A stretch of DNA of 15,209 nucleotides, taken from positions 1-15,209 of the forward strand of contig DBBR01000019.1 of NCBI GenBank assembly GCA_002292325.1, in the 5' to 3' direction. This document shows positions 7,668-14,663 of this stretch, piece after piece. The translations under genes were made by a program, and so were the position numbers. Every line of letters starts with the position of its first letter. Positions within the stretch are counted from its first letter, which is position 1. The notes beneath the pieces are model-generated. The model saw only the letters and a program-made list of their open reading frames with translations, ran no database searches and had not been told where the DNA came from. The stretch is from Flavobacteriales bacterium UBA979. Lineage in GTDB: Bacteria; Bacteroidota; Bacteroidia; Flavobacteriales_D; Sanyastnellaceae.

Positions 7668-9259
7668 TGAATTGGAATGCTTGCATAGAAGATTGCTCAG
7701 ACTTGCAACCTGCGGAAGAGCTGCGGTTAATTTGCGGCGATCAATTGAACCTTCGTCATTCTTGGTTTGATAAAGGTCCGACGCCACATCGGTTGTATGT
7801 GTTGATGGAAATTCGCACAGAGACAGATTATGCGGTTCATCACGTTCAAAAGGTCGTGGCCTTCTTTGGTGCGATGCGGCTCTTTGCACGGGCTCTCAAA
7901 GATGCAGGACACCGGGTGCATTACGTGCCGTTGGATAGTCCAGAGAACAAGCAGTCCTTTGCAGGGAATTTGGAGCGGATTATGCGGCGTGTGCAGGCGA
8001 CTGCATTCCATTGGCAATTGCCCGATGAATACCGACTGGATCAAGTGCTCGATGCTTACGCTCAATCCTGCCATGAACGAGGCTGGAAGGCAACCTCCTG
8101 TGATACGGAGCATTTTTACACTGGACGCGATGACCTGGCGCGTTTTTTTGAAGGCAAGAAAACCTTCCGGCTGGAGAATTTTTACCGCTCTATGCGATCG
8201 CAGCACGATGTCCTCATGGATTCCTTGGGCGCTCCAGAAGGGGGGCAATGGAATTACGATGCCAATAACCGGCAACGAATACCGGTAGATCACCCCATTC
8301 CACCGCCCAAGTTATTCCCGCGCGACGTGCAACCTCTTGTCGAGCTGCTGGCTCAATCAGGTGTTCGAACAACGGGACGACTTGCCGCGAGCGGATGGGG
8401 TTGGCCCTTGACACGGGAGGAAGGGGAGCAGACGTTGGCTTACTTTGTGGAGACCTTGTTGCCGCACTTTGGAGATTACCAAGATGCGCTAACCAAGGAA
8501 AGTTGGAGCGTGTACCACTCGAGACTCAGTTTCCTGATGAATTCCAAAATCTTATCTCCAAAAGAGGTGGTGGATGCAGTGGAAGATGCCTGGCGCACCG
8601 ATCCCAATCGCGTGAGCATCTCTCAGGTAGAGGGGTTTATCCGTCAAATCCTGGGTTGGCGAGAGTACATGCGTGGAATCTATTGGGCGAAAATGCCAGA
8701 ATATGCCGAATTGAACTTTTTCAATCACTCGCGAAAACTGCCGGAGTGGTATTGGACGGGAAAAACGCGCATGGCATGTTTATCGCATGCGGTAGATCAA
8801 ACCATGGAACACGCGTATGCGCATCACATTCAACGGCTCATGATCACGGGGAATTTTGCCTTGCTCGCGGGGATTGATCCCGATGAGGTAGACGCCTGGT
8901 ATTTGGGGGTTTACATTGACGCGTTGGAATGGGTGGAGATGACCAATACGCGCGGCATGAGTCAATTCGCCGATGGCGGTATCGTGGGATCCAAGCCATA
9001 CGTGAGCAGCGCACAATACATTAAGAAAATGGGTCACTATTGCAAGGAGTGTCACTATAAGGCGAATGAAAAAGTGGGCGAACAGGCCTGTCCTTTTAAT
9101 GCGCTTTACTGGGACTTTCACGCGCGCCACCGGGAGGTTTTGGAGCGCAATCCGCGCATTGGAATGGTATACCGAACGTGGGATCGGATGGATGCGGATA
9201 AACAAGCAGCCTTGCTCGCAACAGCAGAGATGAATCTCAACCGAATCAACGAATTGTGA
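7664..9259 (+). CDS. FeS-BCP (PhrB-like) cryptochrome/photolyase
   Basis: The protein has 531 residues and belongs to the iron-sulphur bacterial cryptochrome/photolyase branch, known from Agrobacterium PhrB ((6-4) photolyase) and Rhodobacter CryB. The antenna domain starts with L-R-L-I-C-G-D-Q-L-N (20-29) and has the typical H-x-V-Q-K-V-V-A-F-F-x-A-M-R block (60-72). The FAD domain carries S-R-L-S-F-L-M-N (286-293), F-I-R-Q-I-L-G-W-R-E-Y-M-R-G-I-Y-W (325-341) and M-T-N-T-R-G-M-S-Q-F-A-D-G-G near 426-439. Four cysteines, C372, C460, C463 and C476, have gaps of 88, 3 and 13 residues, the same as the [4Fe-4S] ligands of PhrB as I remember them. FAD, a lumazine-type antenna and a cubane cluster are therefore predicted. 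The N-terminus is about 15 residues longer than usual. The gene overlaps DUF2256 by 4 bases and the next photolyase by 1. Repair of (6-4) photoproducts is the likely role; signalling is possible. Confidence 0.95.
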   Translation: MMNWNACIEDCSDLQPAEELRLICGDQLNLRHSWFDKGPTPHRLYVLMEIRTETDYAVHHVQKVVAFFGAMRLFARALKDAGHRVHYVPLDSPENKQSFAGNLERIMRRVQATAFHWQLPDEYRLDQVLDAYAQSCHERGWKATSCDTEHFYTGRDDLARFFEGKKTFRLENFYRSMRSQHDVLMDSLGAPEGGQWNYDANNRQRIPVDHPIPPPKLFPRDVQPLVELLAQSGVRTTGRLAASGWGWPLTREEGEQTLAYFVETLLPHFGDYQDALTKESWSVYHSRLSFLMNSKILSPKEVVDAVEDAWRTDPNRVSISQVEGFIRQILGWREYMRGIYWAKMPEYAELNFFNHSRKLPEWYWTGKTRMACLSHAVDQTMEHAYAHHIQRLMITGNFALLAGIDPDEVDAWYLGVYIDALEWVEMTNTRGMSQFADGGIVGSKPYVSSAQYIKKMGHYCKECHYKANEKVGEQACPFNALYWDFHARHREVLERNPRIGMVYRTWDRMDADKQAALLATAEMNLNRINEL

Positions 9260-10578
9260 TGCGCGCGCTTTATTGGTTTCGAGAAGATTTGCGGCTGCTT
9301 GACAACCCTGCGCTTACGGCGATGGCTGAACAGGCGGAAGAAGCCGCCTTTTTGTTTGTTCTGCCTGCAACGAATCGCTGGAGCAGGGGCGAGGAGCGCA
9401 TGGGCGTGCACAGGCGCCGCTTCATGCTCGAGAGCCTTGTTGCATTGGATCGTTCACTGCAGGAACGAGGACATCGGCTCCTGGTGGTGGAGGGGGATCC
9501 CGTCGAGCAGGTCCTCAAAGTAGCAGATCAATTGGACTGTGCGGCTGTGTATTCGCAGCAGTGTCACACCTCAGAGGAAGTTGCAGCAGCGGCCGCTGTG
9601 CGGCTTCATGTTCCGCATCATTCTTACGAAGGAGCTACCCTCGTTCATCCGCAAGATCTTCCGTTTTCTGTTGAGCTACTTCCAGACGTATTCTCTCGAT
9701 TTCGAAAAAAAATCGAAAAACATGGACTTGACATCCGCAATGAGCTCCCCGTTCCATCCCTTCCGAGTAGTCCTGAAATTGTCGCAAATCTCCCTGACAC
9801 ATGGAGCATTGCACGCATGGAAGCCCCGGAGAGGCTTGCGGGTCTTCCAGCTTCGACCATGCAATTCACCGGTGGAGCTCAGGCCGGCTGGGCTCGGCTC
9901 GAACATTATTTCTGGCAAACCCGTGCTCTGAGTGAATATAAGAAGACGAGAAATGGCATGATGGGCTGGGATTACTCGAGCAAATTCAGTCCATGGCTGG
10001 CTTGGGGCTGCGTCAGCCCAAGGTCCATTTACTACGCCATCCGTCGGTATGAAACGGATGAGGGTTCAAATGAAAGCACATACTGGTTGATTTTTGAATT
10101 GCTTTGGCGAGATTATTTTCGCTTCATTGCGATGCAGCATGGCGATCGCATTTTTGCGGCGAATGGGCTGAAGGAAGCTCCGCGCAACCCGATTTCTCAT
10201 CATCCATTGCAATGGAAGGCATGGTGTTCAGGCACTACCCGAAGCGCTTTTGTTAATGCCAATATGCACGAACTTCGACTGACCGGATTCATGTCCAATC
10301 GCGGCCGGCAAAATGTGGCGTCCTATGCGGTCCATGATATGGGCCTCGACTGGCGTGCCTGTGCGGCTTGGTTCGAACACTGGCTCATCGATTTTGATCC
10401 ATGCAGTAACACGGGCAACTGGTTGTACGTCGCCGGTATTGGAAACGATCCGCGTCCGCAACGTAAATTCGATGTAGAATGGCAGGCTAGTCGGTACGAT
10501 GAAACGGGAGCATTTACGGCACACTGGAACCGGCAGGGTGAGATTTTCCCATGCAATCCCGAAAGCATTCCCGTATGA
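9259..10578 (+). CDS. Cry-DASH-type cryptochrome/photolyase
   Basis: I place the start at ATG 9259, whose first base is the last base of the upstream stop; a GTG at 9256 is also in frame. The product has 439 residues: an alpha/beta antenna domain opening L-Y-W-F-R-x-D-L-R-L-x-D-N-P-A-L, and a helical FAD domain. Cry-DASH hallmarks include W-D-Y-S-S-K-F-S-P-W-L-A-W-G-C (about 237-251), S-T-Y-W-L-I-F-E-L-L-W-R-D-Y-F (273-287), T-G-F-M-S-N-R-G-R-Q-N-V-A-S-Y (342-356), and S-N-T-G-N-W-L-Y-V-A-G-x-G-N-D-P-R (about 383-399). W365 (D-W-R) and W388 (G-N-W) sit where photolyase electron-transfer tryptophans lie. In the usual V-D-A-x-M motif, the Asp is Asn (N333). Cry-DASH proteins repair cyclobutane dimers, mostly in single-stranded or looped DNA, using FAD and methenyltetrahydrofolate. 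Length is slightly short, with no long C-terminal extension. A general CPD photolyase is the alternative. Confidence 0.93.
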   Translation: MRALYWFREDLRLLDNPALTAMAEQAEEAAFLFVLPATNRWSRGEERMGVHRRRFMLESLVALDRSLQERGHRLLVVEGDPVEQVLKVADQLDCAAVYSQQCHTSEEVAAAAAVRLHVPHHSYEGATLVHPQDLPFSVELLPDVFSRFRKKIEKHGLDIRNELPVPSLPSSPEIVANLPDTWSIARMEAPERLAGLPASTMQFTGGAQAGWARLEHYFWQTRALSEYKKTRNGMMGWDYSSKFSPWLAWGCVSPRSIYYAIRRYETDEGSNESTYWLIFELLWRDYFRFIAMQHGDRIFAANGLKEAPRNPISHHPLQWKAWCSGTTRSAFVNANMHELRLTGFMSNRGRQNVASYAVHDMGLDWRACAAWFEHWLIDFDPCSNTGNWLYVAGIGNDPRPQRKFDVEWQASRYDETGAFTAHWNRQGEIFPCNPESIPV

Positions 10579-11033
10579 TTTGGAACGTAACCTACAACGA
10601 TGCTCAACGCTGGAATGAGGTGCATGCGATTGCCGGGGAACGGTTTCCTTGGATGAAATCAATCACTGAATCAATTCGGGGCCGCGCGATAGGTTCGCCC
10701 AAGTTGGACTTGGAAGCGCTCACGGGTTTGGAAGAATTGGAGCGTCTTCGAATTCCCTTGAATCAGCGGACTTCAATTAATTTCCAGCGCACCACCCATG
10801 GATTCATTGCCTACACGAAGGTGCGTCTGGAAGTCTATGCAATCCCGTTGCGCTTTGTCGAAGTGACATCTGTTCAAACCAAAGATTCAGGATCAACACA
10901 GGCCATTTTGGTTTTGGATTTTCAACGCAGCCACCAGAAAGTAACACTCACGATGAAAGGTGCGCGAAAAGTTGTCGATGCAGCAGCGGAATGGTTTAAG
11001 ATGGCCTCCCGTTCTGGGGGACAACCATCATGA
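10575..11033 (+). CDS. Hypothetical protein, last gene of the photolyase operon
   Basis: I do not recognise this 152-residue protein. ATG 10575 is favoured because it overlaps the photolyase stop in ATGA; upstream in-frame starts would run deeper into the photolyase gene. There is no signal peptide, no membrane segment and no cysteine. The N-terminal half is helical and begins M-I-W-N-V-T-Y-N-D-A-Q-R-W. The C-terminal half (about residues 75-140) looks like alternating beta strands, with repeated hydrophobic/charged patterns such as K-V-R-L-E-V-Y and A-I-L-V-L-D-F, followed by a helix near 130-147. This would suit a small alpha/beta or PH-like fold, but that is only a reading of residue patterns. 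It is stop-to-stop with the peroxiredoxin gene, overlapping it by six bases. The coupling to Cry-DASH hints at a link with light or repair function. Confidence 0.8.
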   Translation: MIWNVTYNDAQRWNEVHAIAGERFPWMKSITESIRGRAIGSPKLDLEALTGLEELERLRIPLNQRTSINFQRTTHGFIAYTKVRLEVYAIPLRFVEVTSVQTKDSGSTQAILVLDFQRSHQKVTLTMKGARKVVDAAAEWFKMASRSGGQPS

Positions 11034-11597
11034 TTTGGTCCAGTTGGCCATGCAGACCTCTCCGTTTTCTTGAACATGACGCAACGCATCGATCATGCGA
11101 ATGGCTTCGTCGACGTTGCGGCCGATGGTGAAAAAGTTGATTAATTCGTGCTGAACCACACCTGATTTGTCAATCAGGAAACTCGCCCGCAGGGAGGTCA
11201 TTTCAGTAGAACCCGATAAGAGTCCGTCCTCTGAATAATTGTAGTCGCCACTGATGACATCATAATTCGTGGTGATGCTTTTATTGGCATCACCGATGAG
11301 GGGAAAGGTCACCCCTTCGAATCCACCTTGACTTTGGGGAATGCGAGCGGCTGCGGCGTGCACGTCTGCCGTATCGGTGGAGCACGCTATCAGCGCGGTA
11401 TCGCGGGACTCAAAGTCCGACAACCTGTTTTGGAATGCGATGACCTCCGATTGACAAATGCCCGTAAAGTCCTTCGGATAAAAGAGTAAGTACACATATT
11501 TCTTACCCAGAAATTGGCTGAGGGAGAAGTCAGAAACGATGTCGCCGTTGACAAATGCGCGAGCAGAAAATGAGGGAGCTTGTTGACCTACGAGCAT
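11028..11597 (-). CDS. Divergent 2-Cys peroxiredoxin (AhpC/Prx1-like)
   Basis: The protein has 189 residues when started at the ATG at 11597; a TTG at 11612 would add five. The fold is thioredoxin-like. The peroxidatic motif P-x-x-x-T-x-x-C is present as P-K-D-F-T-G-I-C (C48), but the usual C-P-T-E or C-P-S-E reads C-Q-S-E. The resolving cysteine C182 lies in G-E-V-C-M-A-N-W, normally G-E-V-C-P-A-N-W. The conserved active-site arginine is probably R137, in S-L-R-A-S-F-L-I-D-K. A stretch of about ten residues rich in Ser/Gly/Asp/Tyr precedes it and looks like an insertion compared with classical AhpC. It should reduce hydrogen peroxide and organic peroxides in the cytoplasm with thioredoxin or another donor; no ahpF-like partner is nearby. 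A perfect -7 box lies 28 bases upstream. Confidence 0.92.
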   Translation of the reverse strand: MLVGQQAPSFSARAFVNGDIVSDFSLSQFLGKKYVYLLFYPKDFTGICQSEVIAFQNRLSDFESRDTALIACSTDTADVHAAAARIPQSQGGFEGVTFPLIGDANKSITTNYDVISGDYNYSEDGLLSGSTEMTSLRASFLIDKSGVVQHELINFFTIGRNVDEAIRMIDALRHVQENGEVCMANWTKS

Positions 11598-11625
11598 GGT
11601 AGAGTTGTTCAATGGTGAGAGCCAA

Positions 11626-11633
11626 CAAAGTTA
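11626..11633 (-). promoter_or_regulatory. -7 promoter box for the peroxiredoxin gene
   Basis: On the minus strand this reads TAACTTTG, a perfect match to the Bacteroidota -7 consensus TAnnTTTG. Transcription would start about 5 bases further on and give a leader of about 20 bases before the ATG at 11597. No clear TTTG -33 element lies at the normal spacing, so the promoter may be weak or activator-dependent. Confidence 0.55.
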
Positions 11634-11666
11634 GGCGGTGACGGGAGAAATCATGTTGCGAGCAAA

Positions 11667-11674
11667 TATCTTTG
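11667..11674 (+). promoter_or_regulatory. -7 promoter box for ppk1
   Basis: TATCTTTG is a perfect TAnnTTTG -7 element. It ends just four bases before the GTG at 11679, so the transcript would begin at or within a few bases of the start codon. It stands back to back with the peroxiredoxin box in an 81-base divergent intergenic region. No -33 partner is visible. Confidence 0.55.
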
Positions 11675-11678
11675 CGTC

Positions 11679-13745
11679 GTGAGCCCCAATGTGAACACCA
11701 ATCGGTATTTAAATCGCGAACTGAGCTGGTTGTCATTCAACCACCGCGTGCTGCAGGAAGCCGTCCGAACAGATAATCCATTGATTGAACGGGTCCGCTT
11801 CTTGGGAATCTTTTCCAATAACATGGATGAGTTTTTTCGGGTACGCGTAGCCAATTTACAGCGTGCATTTGCCGTTGATGAAACGGCCAAAACATCATTG
11901 GGATTTAGCGTTTCATCAACCCTTGCTGATGTCACTGTTCGGGTATTGGAGTTGCAGGAATTGTACAACAAGACCTATCAATCGGTGGAATCGGAATTGA
12001 GTGAGGCGCGCATCAGCATCTTAAATGAATCTGAGTTTTCTGAGGAGCAGACTGCATTTGTACTGAATTACTTCAAGAATCAGATACGGTCTCAGCTGGT
12101 GCCCATCATGGTGGATGAAATGCGTGCCTTTCCTGATTTAAAGGACGGCGTTCTGTACTTTATGGTGGGGTTGACCGTGGAGCGATCGAAGGGATTGGAG
12201 ATGGAATACGCCTTAATGCAGATTCCGCCACATTTGCCGCGTTTCGTGATTTTACCCTCTGAACAAGGCGAGAGGAATGTGGCCTTTATTGACGACGTAA
12301 TCCGCTGCAATTTGTCTCGGATTTTTCGGATTTTTCAGCCTGAATCGGTGGTAGCGCATACCATCAAGGTGACCCGTGATGCGGAGATTGATATGGACGA
12401 TGATTTATCCCGCTCGCTGATGGACAAAATGGCAGAAGGGGTCGACCAACGGAAGCGGGGAGATTTTGTTCGCATCATCTACGACCGGGAAATGCCGGAT
12501 CATATGCTGAGCCTGCTGCGCCGAAAACTAGACGCTGGGGATTCAAAAAACATCCTTTCGGGCAGTCGCTATCACAACCGCAAAGATTTAATGAGGTTCC
12601 CCGCCTTTGGGAGAGAGGAATTGGTTTTTCCGAGGCAAGAGCCCCTTCATCATCCCAGGTTGGCGGGAAAAAGCAGCCTGCTCCAGCAGGCATTGAAGCA
12701 GCCCATTTTACTTCATTTCCCTTACCATACATTTGGCCACGTCGTCGACGTTCTTCGCGAGGCCGCCATTGACCCTTGTGTTCAATCGATTGAAATTAAT
12801 TTATACCGTGTTGCACCGCACTCAAAGGTGGTGAACGCCCTGATTAATGCTGCCCACAATGGCAAACGCGTCCATGCAATCATTGAATTGGCCGCCCGGT
12901 TTGATGAGAGCCAGAACATCAAGGTTTCCAACTTGCTCCAAGAGGCTGGAATTACGGTGGGTTTTGGTGTTTCGGGGCTCAAGGTTCATTCAAAGCTGTT
13001 TTTGATTACGCGCCACGAAGGCAACGTTAATCAGCGAATTGCGTACCTCGGCACCGGGAACTTTCATGAAAAAGCGGCTGAAGTCTTCAGTGATTTTGGA
13101 TTGTTAACTGCCGAACCAGCGATGGTGCAAGAGGTGGCTCTTCTCTTTAGTTTCTTCTCGCACAATTACGAACGTCCTCAGTTCAAACAATTGGTGGTAA
13201 GTCCCTACGCTACACGGAAGAAATTCTCTCAATTGGTGAGACAAGAAATGAGAAATGTCGAAGAGGGGATTGGCGGACGGATTATCCTCAAGCTGAATAA
13301 CTTGGTCGATGCCGCGATGATTGAATTGCTCTATGCTGCAAGCAATGCGGGTGTGAAAATTGATGTCATTGTGCGCGGCATTTGTTGTTTGATTCCGGGG
13401 ATTCCAGGAATGAGCGAAAACATTCGATTGAGAAGCATCGTGGGGCGGTATTTAGAACATGCGCGGGTCTTGTATTTTGAAAATGGAGGCAATGCGAGAT
13501 ATTACATCAGTTCCGCGGATTGGATGACACGGAATCTGGATCGGAGGGTGGAAGTTAGTGTGCCCATTCACGATCCATTGCTCCAATCCCAGTTGGCCCA
13601 TTGCCTCGAGGACCAATTGAAAGATAATGTTCGTGCACGTTCCCTCGATGCATCGATGAAAAACACTTTTGTGAAAGGACGAAAAAATCAACCTTTGCGC
13701 GATTCACAAAGTGAAACGTACAGACGATACGCGGCGGATGAATAA
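11679..13745 (+). CDS. ppk1: Polyphosphate kinase 1
   Basis: The enzyme reversibly builds polyphosphate from ATP. The protein has 688 residues, the usual PPK1 size, with the four PPK domains in order. The N-terminal domain opens Y-L-N-R-E-L-S-W-L-S-F-N-H-R-V-L-Q-E-A and continues F-L-G-I-F-S-N-N-M-D-E-F-F-R-V-R (41-56). The catalytic PLD-like domains carry I-N-L-Y-R-V-A (373-379), E-L-A-A-R-F-D-E-S-Q-N-I (403-414), the phosphorylated histidine in K-V-H-S-K-L (H437), L-G-T-G-N-F-H-E-K-A-A-E-V-F-S-D (457-472), and H595 in L-E-H-A-R-V-L-Y-F. A GTG start at 11679 is used because the conserved N-terminus begins only nine residues later; GTG 11691 is an alternative and the next ATG is far too late. 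The last 40 residues are polar and unlikely to be structured. ppx follows 33 bases downstream, so the pair is likely one operon. Confidence 0.97.
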   Translation: MSPNVNTNRYLNRELSWLSFNHRVLQEAVRTDNPLIERVRFLGIFSNNMDEFFRVRVANLQRAFAVDETAKTSLGFSVSSTLADVTVRVLELQELYNKTYQSVESELSEARISILNESEFSEEQTAFVLNYFKNQIRSQLVPIMVDEMRAFPDLKDGVLYFMVGLTVERSKGLEMEYALMQIPPHLPRFVILPSEQGERNVAFIDDVIRCNLSRIFRIFQPESVVAHTIKVTRDAEIDMDDDLSRSLMDKMAEGVDQRKRGDFVRIIYDREMPDHMLSLLRRKLDAGDSKNILSGSRYHNRKDLMRFPAFGREELVFPRQEPLHHPRLAGKSSLLQQALKQPILLHFPYHTFGHVVDVLREAAIDPCVQSIEINLYRVAPHSKVVNALINAAHNGKRVHAIIELAARFDESQNIKVSNLLQEAGITVGFGVSGLKVHSKLFLITRHEGNVNQRIAYLGTGNFHEKAAEVFSDFGLLTAEPAMVQEVALLFSFFSHNYERPQFKQLVVSPYATRKKFSQLVRQEMRNVEEGIGGRIILKLNNLVDAAMIELLYAASNAGVKIDVIVRGICCLIPGIPGMSENIRLRSIVGRYLEHARVLYFENGGNARYYISSADWMTRNLDRRVEVSVPIHDPLLQSQLAHCLEDQLKDNVRARSLDASMKNTFVKGRKNQPLRDSQSETYRRYAADE

Positions 13746-13778
13746 CCACAGTCATCAAATTCTGGCTTAATTTAGTGC

Positions 13779-14663
13779 ATGCGATTTGCCGCGATTGATA
13801 TAGGATCCAATGCTGTGCGTTTGCTTGTTAAAGACATTGAAATAAGCAAGAAAGGAGTTATTCGCGAGGAGCGGATCGCCTATTACCGAGCGCCTTTGAG
13901 GTTGGGTGGAAAGGTGTTCGATTCTGGACGAATTTCCTCATCGAATGCAGAGGCGCTGGGTCAGACGCTTGAAGCGTTTCGTCTATTGATGGAGGTGCAA
14001 GACGTTGTTCACTACCGCGCGTGTGCAACGAGTGCATTGCGCAATGCGGAAAACCGGTGGAAAGTCATTGAAGCAGTGGAAGAAATTTCTGGCATCCACG
14101 TCGAATGCATCGATGGAGAAGAGGAGGCAGAATTGATTTTTGAGAATTTTAAGCATGTGGGTCTGGACGATGCTCAAGATTTGTTGTGCGTCGATGTGGG
14201 GGGCGGTTCAACCGAAATCTCCTTGTTGCGGGGAACTGAGCGGATCGCTTGGAGTAGCTTCCAAATTGGAACGGTTCGCCACATGAACCAAGCGATTGAT
14301 CCAGCAGAATGGAAAAAAATGGATCGATTTTTCAAAAATAACCTCATGTCCAACACGGTCCGGGTGGCAGGAACCGGAGGCAATATCAATCGATTTCACA
14401 AATTGGCGCGTCTCAAAAAATCTGAGGACCTCAGTCTTGTCAAGTTGAAGAAATGGGTCGAGCGGATTCGCTCAGTGCCTTTGAGCCAACGGTCAACAAA
14501 ATTCGGATTGAAAAGCAATCGTGCAGATGTCATTGTGCCTGCGGGAGAAATCTATATCCGAGTCCTGAAGTTGGCAGGGCACGACTCCATTTGGGTGCCT
14601 AAAGTGGGGCTCTCAGATGGAATAATTTTAAGCTTGGTATCAGCACATCATCCAGATGCCTGA
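13779..14663 (+). CDS. ppx: Exopolyphosphatase / Ppx-GppA family phosphatase
   Basis: The enzyme removes terminal phosphate from polyphosphate or pppGpp. The 294-residue protein is the short Ppx/GppA form: the ASKHA two-lobed core without the C-terminal HD-like domains of E. coli Ppx. Phosphate-1 motif is A-I-D-I-G-S-N-A-V-R-L-L-V (5-17). Next come A-T-S-A-L-R-N-A-E-N-R (83-93) and I-D-G-E-E-E-A-E-L-I-F (111-121), which holds the likely catalytic glutamate. Phosphate-2 is V-D-V-G-G-G-S-T-E-I-S (138-148). The adenosine-type region is A-G-T-G-G-N (197-202), and S-N-R-A-D-V-I-V-P-A-G-E (246-257) closes the site. An imperfect -7-like TAATTTAG lies three bases before the ATG, so a private weak promoter is possible besides read-through from ppk1. 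Whether it prefers polyphosphate or pppGpp cannot be decided here; the ppk1 neighbour favours polyphosphate. Confidence 0.95.
   Translation: MRFAAIDIGSNAVRLLVKDIEISKKGVIREERIAYYRAPLRLGGKVFDSGRISSSNAEALGQTLEAFRLLMEVQDVVHYRACATSALRNAENRWKVIEAVEEISGIHVECIDGEEEAELIFENFKHVGLDDAQDLLCVDVGGGSTEISLLRGTERIAWSSFQIGTVRHMNQAIDPAEWKKMDRFFKNNLMSNTVRVAGTGGNINRFHKLARLKKSEDLSLVKLKKWVERIRSVPLSQRSTKFGLKSNRADVIVPAGEIYIRVLKLAGHDSIWVPKVGLSDGIILSLVSAHHPDA

Noticed and set aside
7727..8293. Minus-strand open frame of 188 codons
   Set aside because: It is a shadow of the FeS-type photolyase gene, with no signal peptide, motif or start context of its own.
9256..9258. GTG as the start of the Cry-DASH gene
   Set aside because: The next codon is ATG 9259, which overlaps the upstream stop by one base and fits the family N-terminus equally well; ATG is the more likely start.
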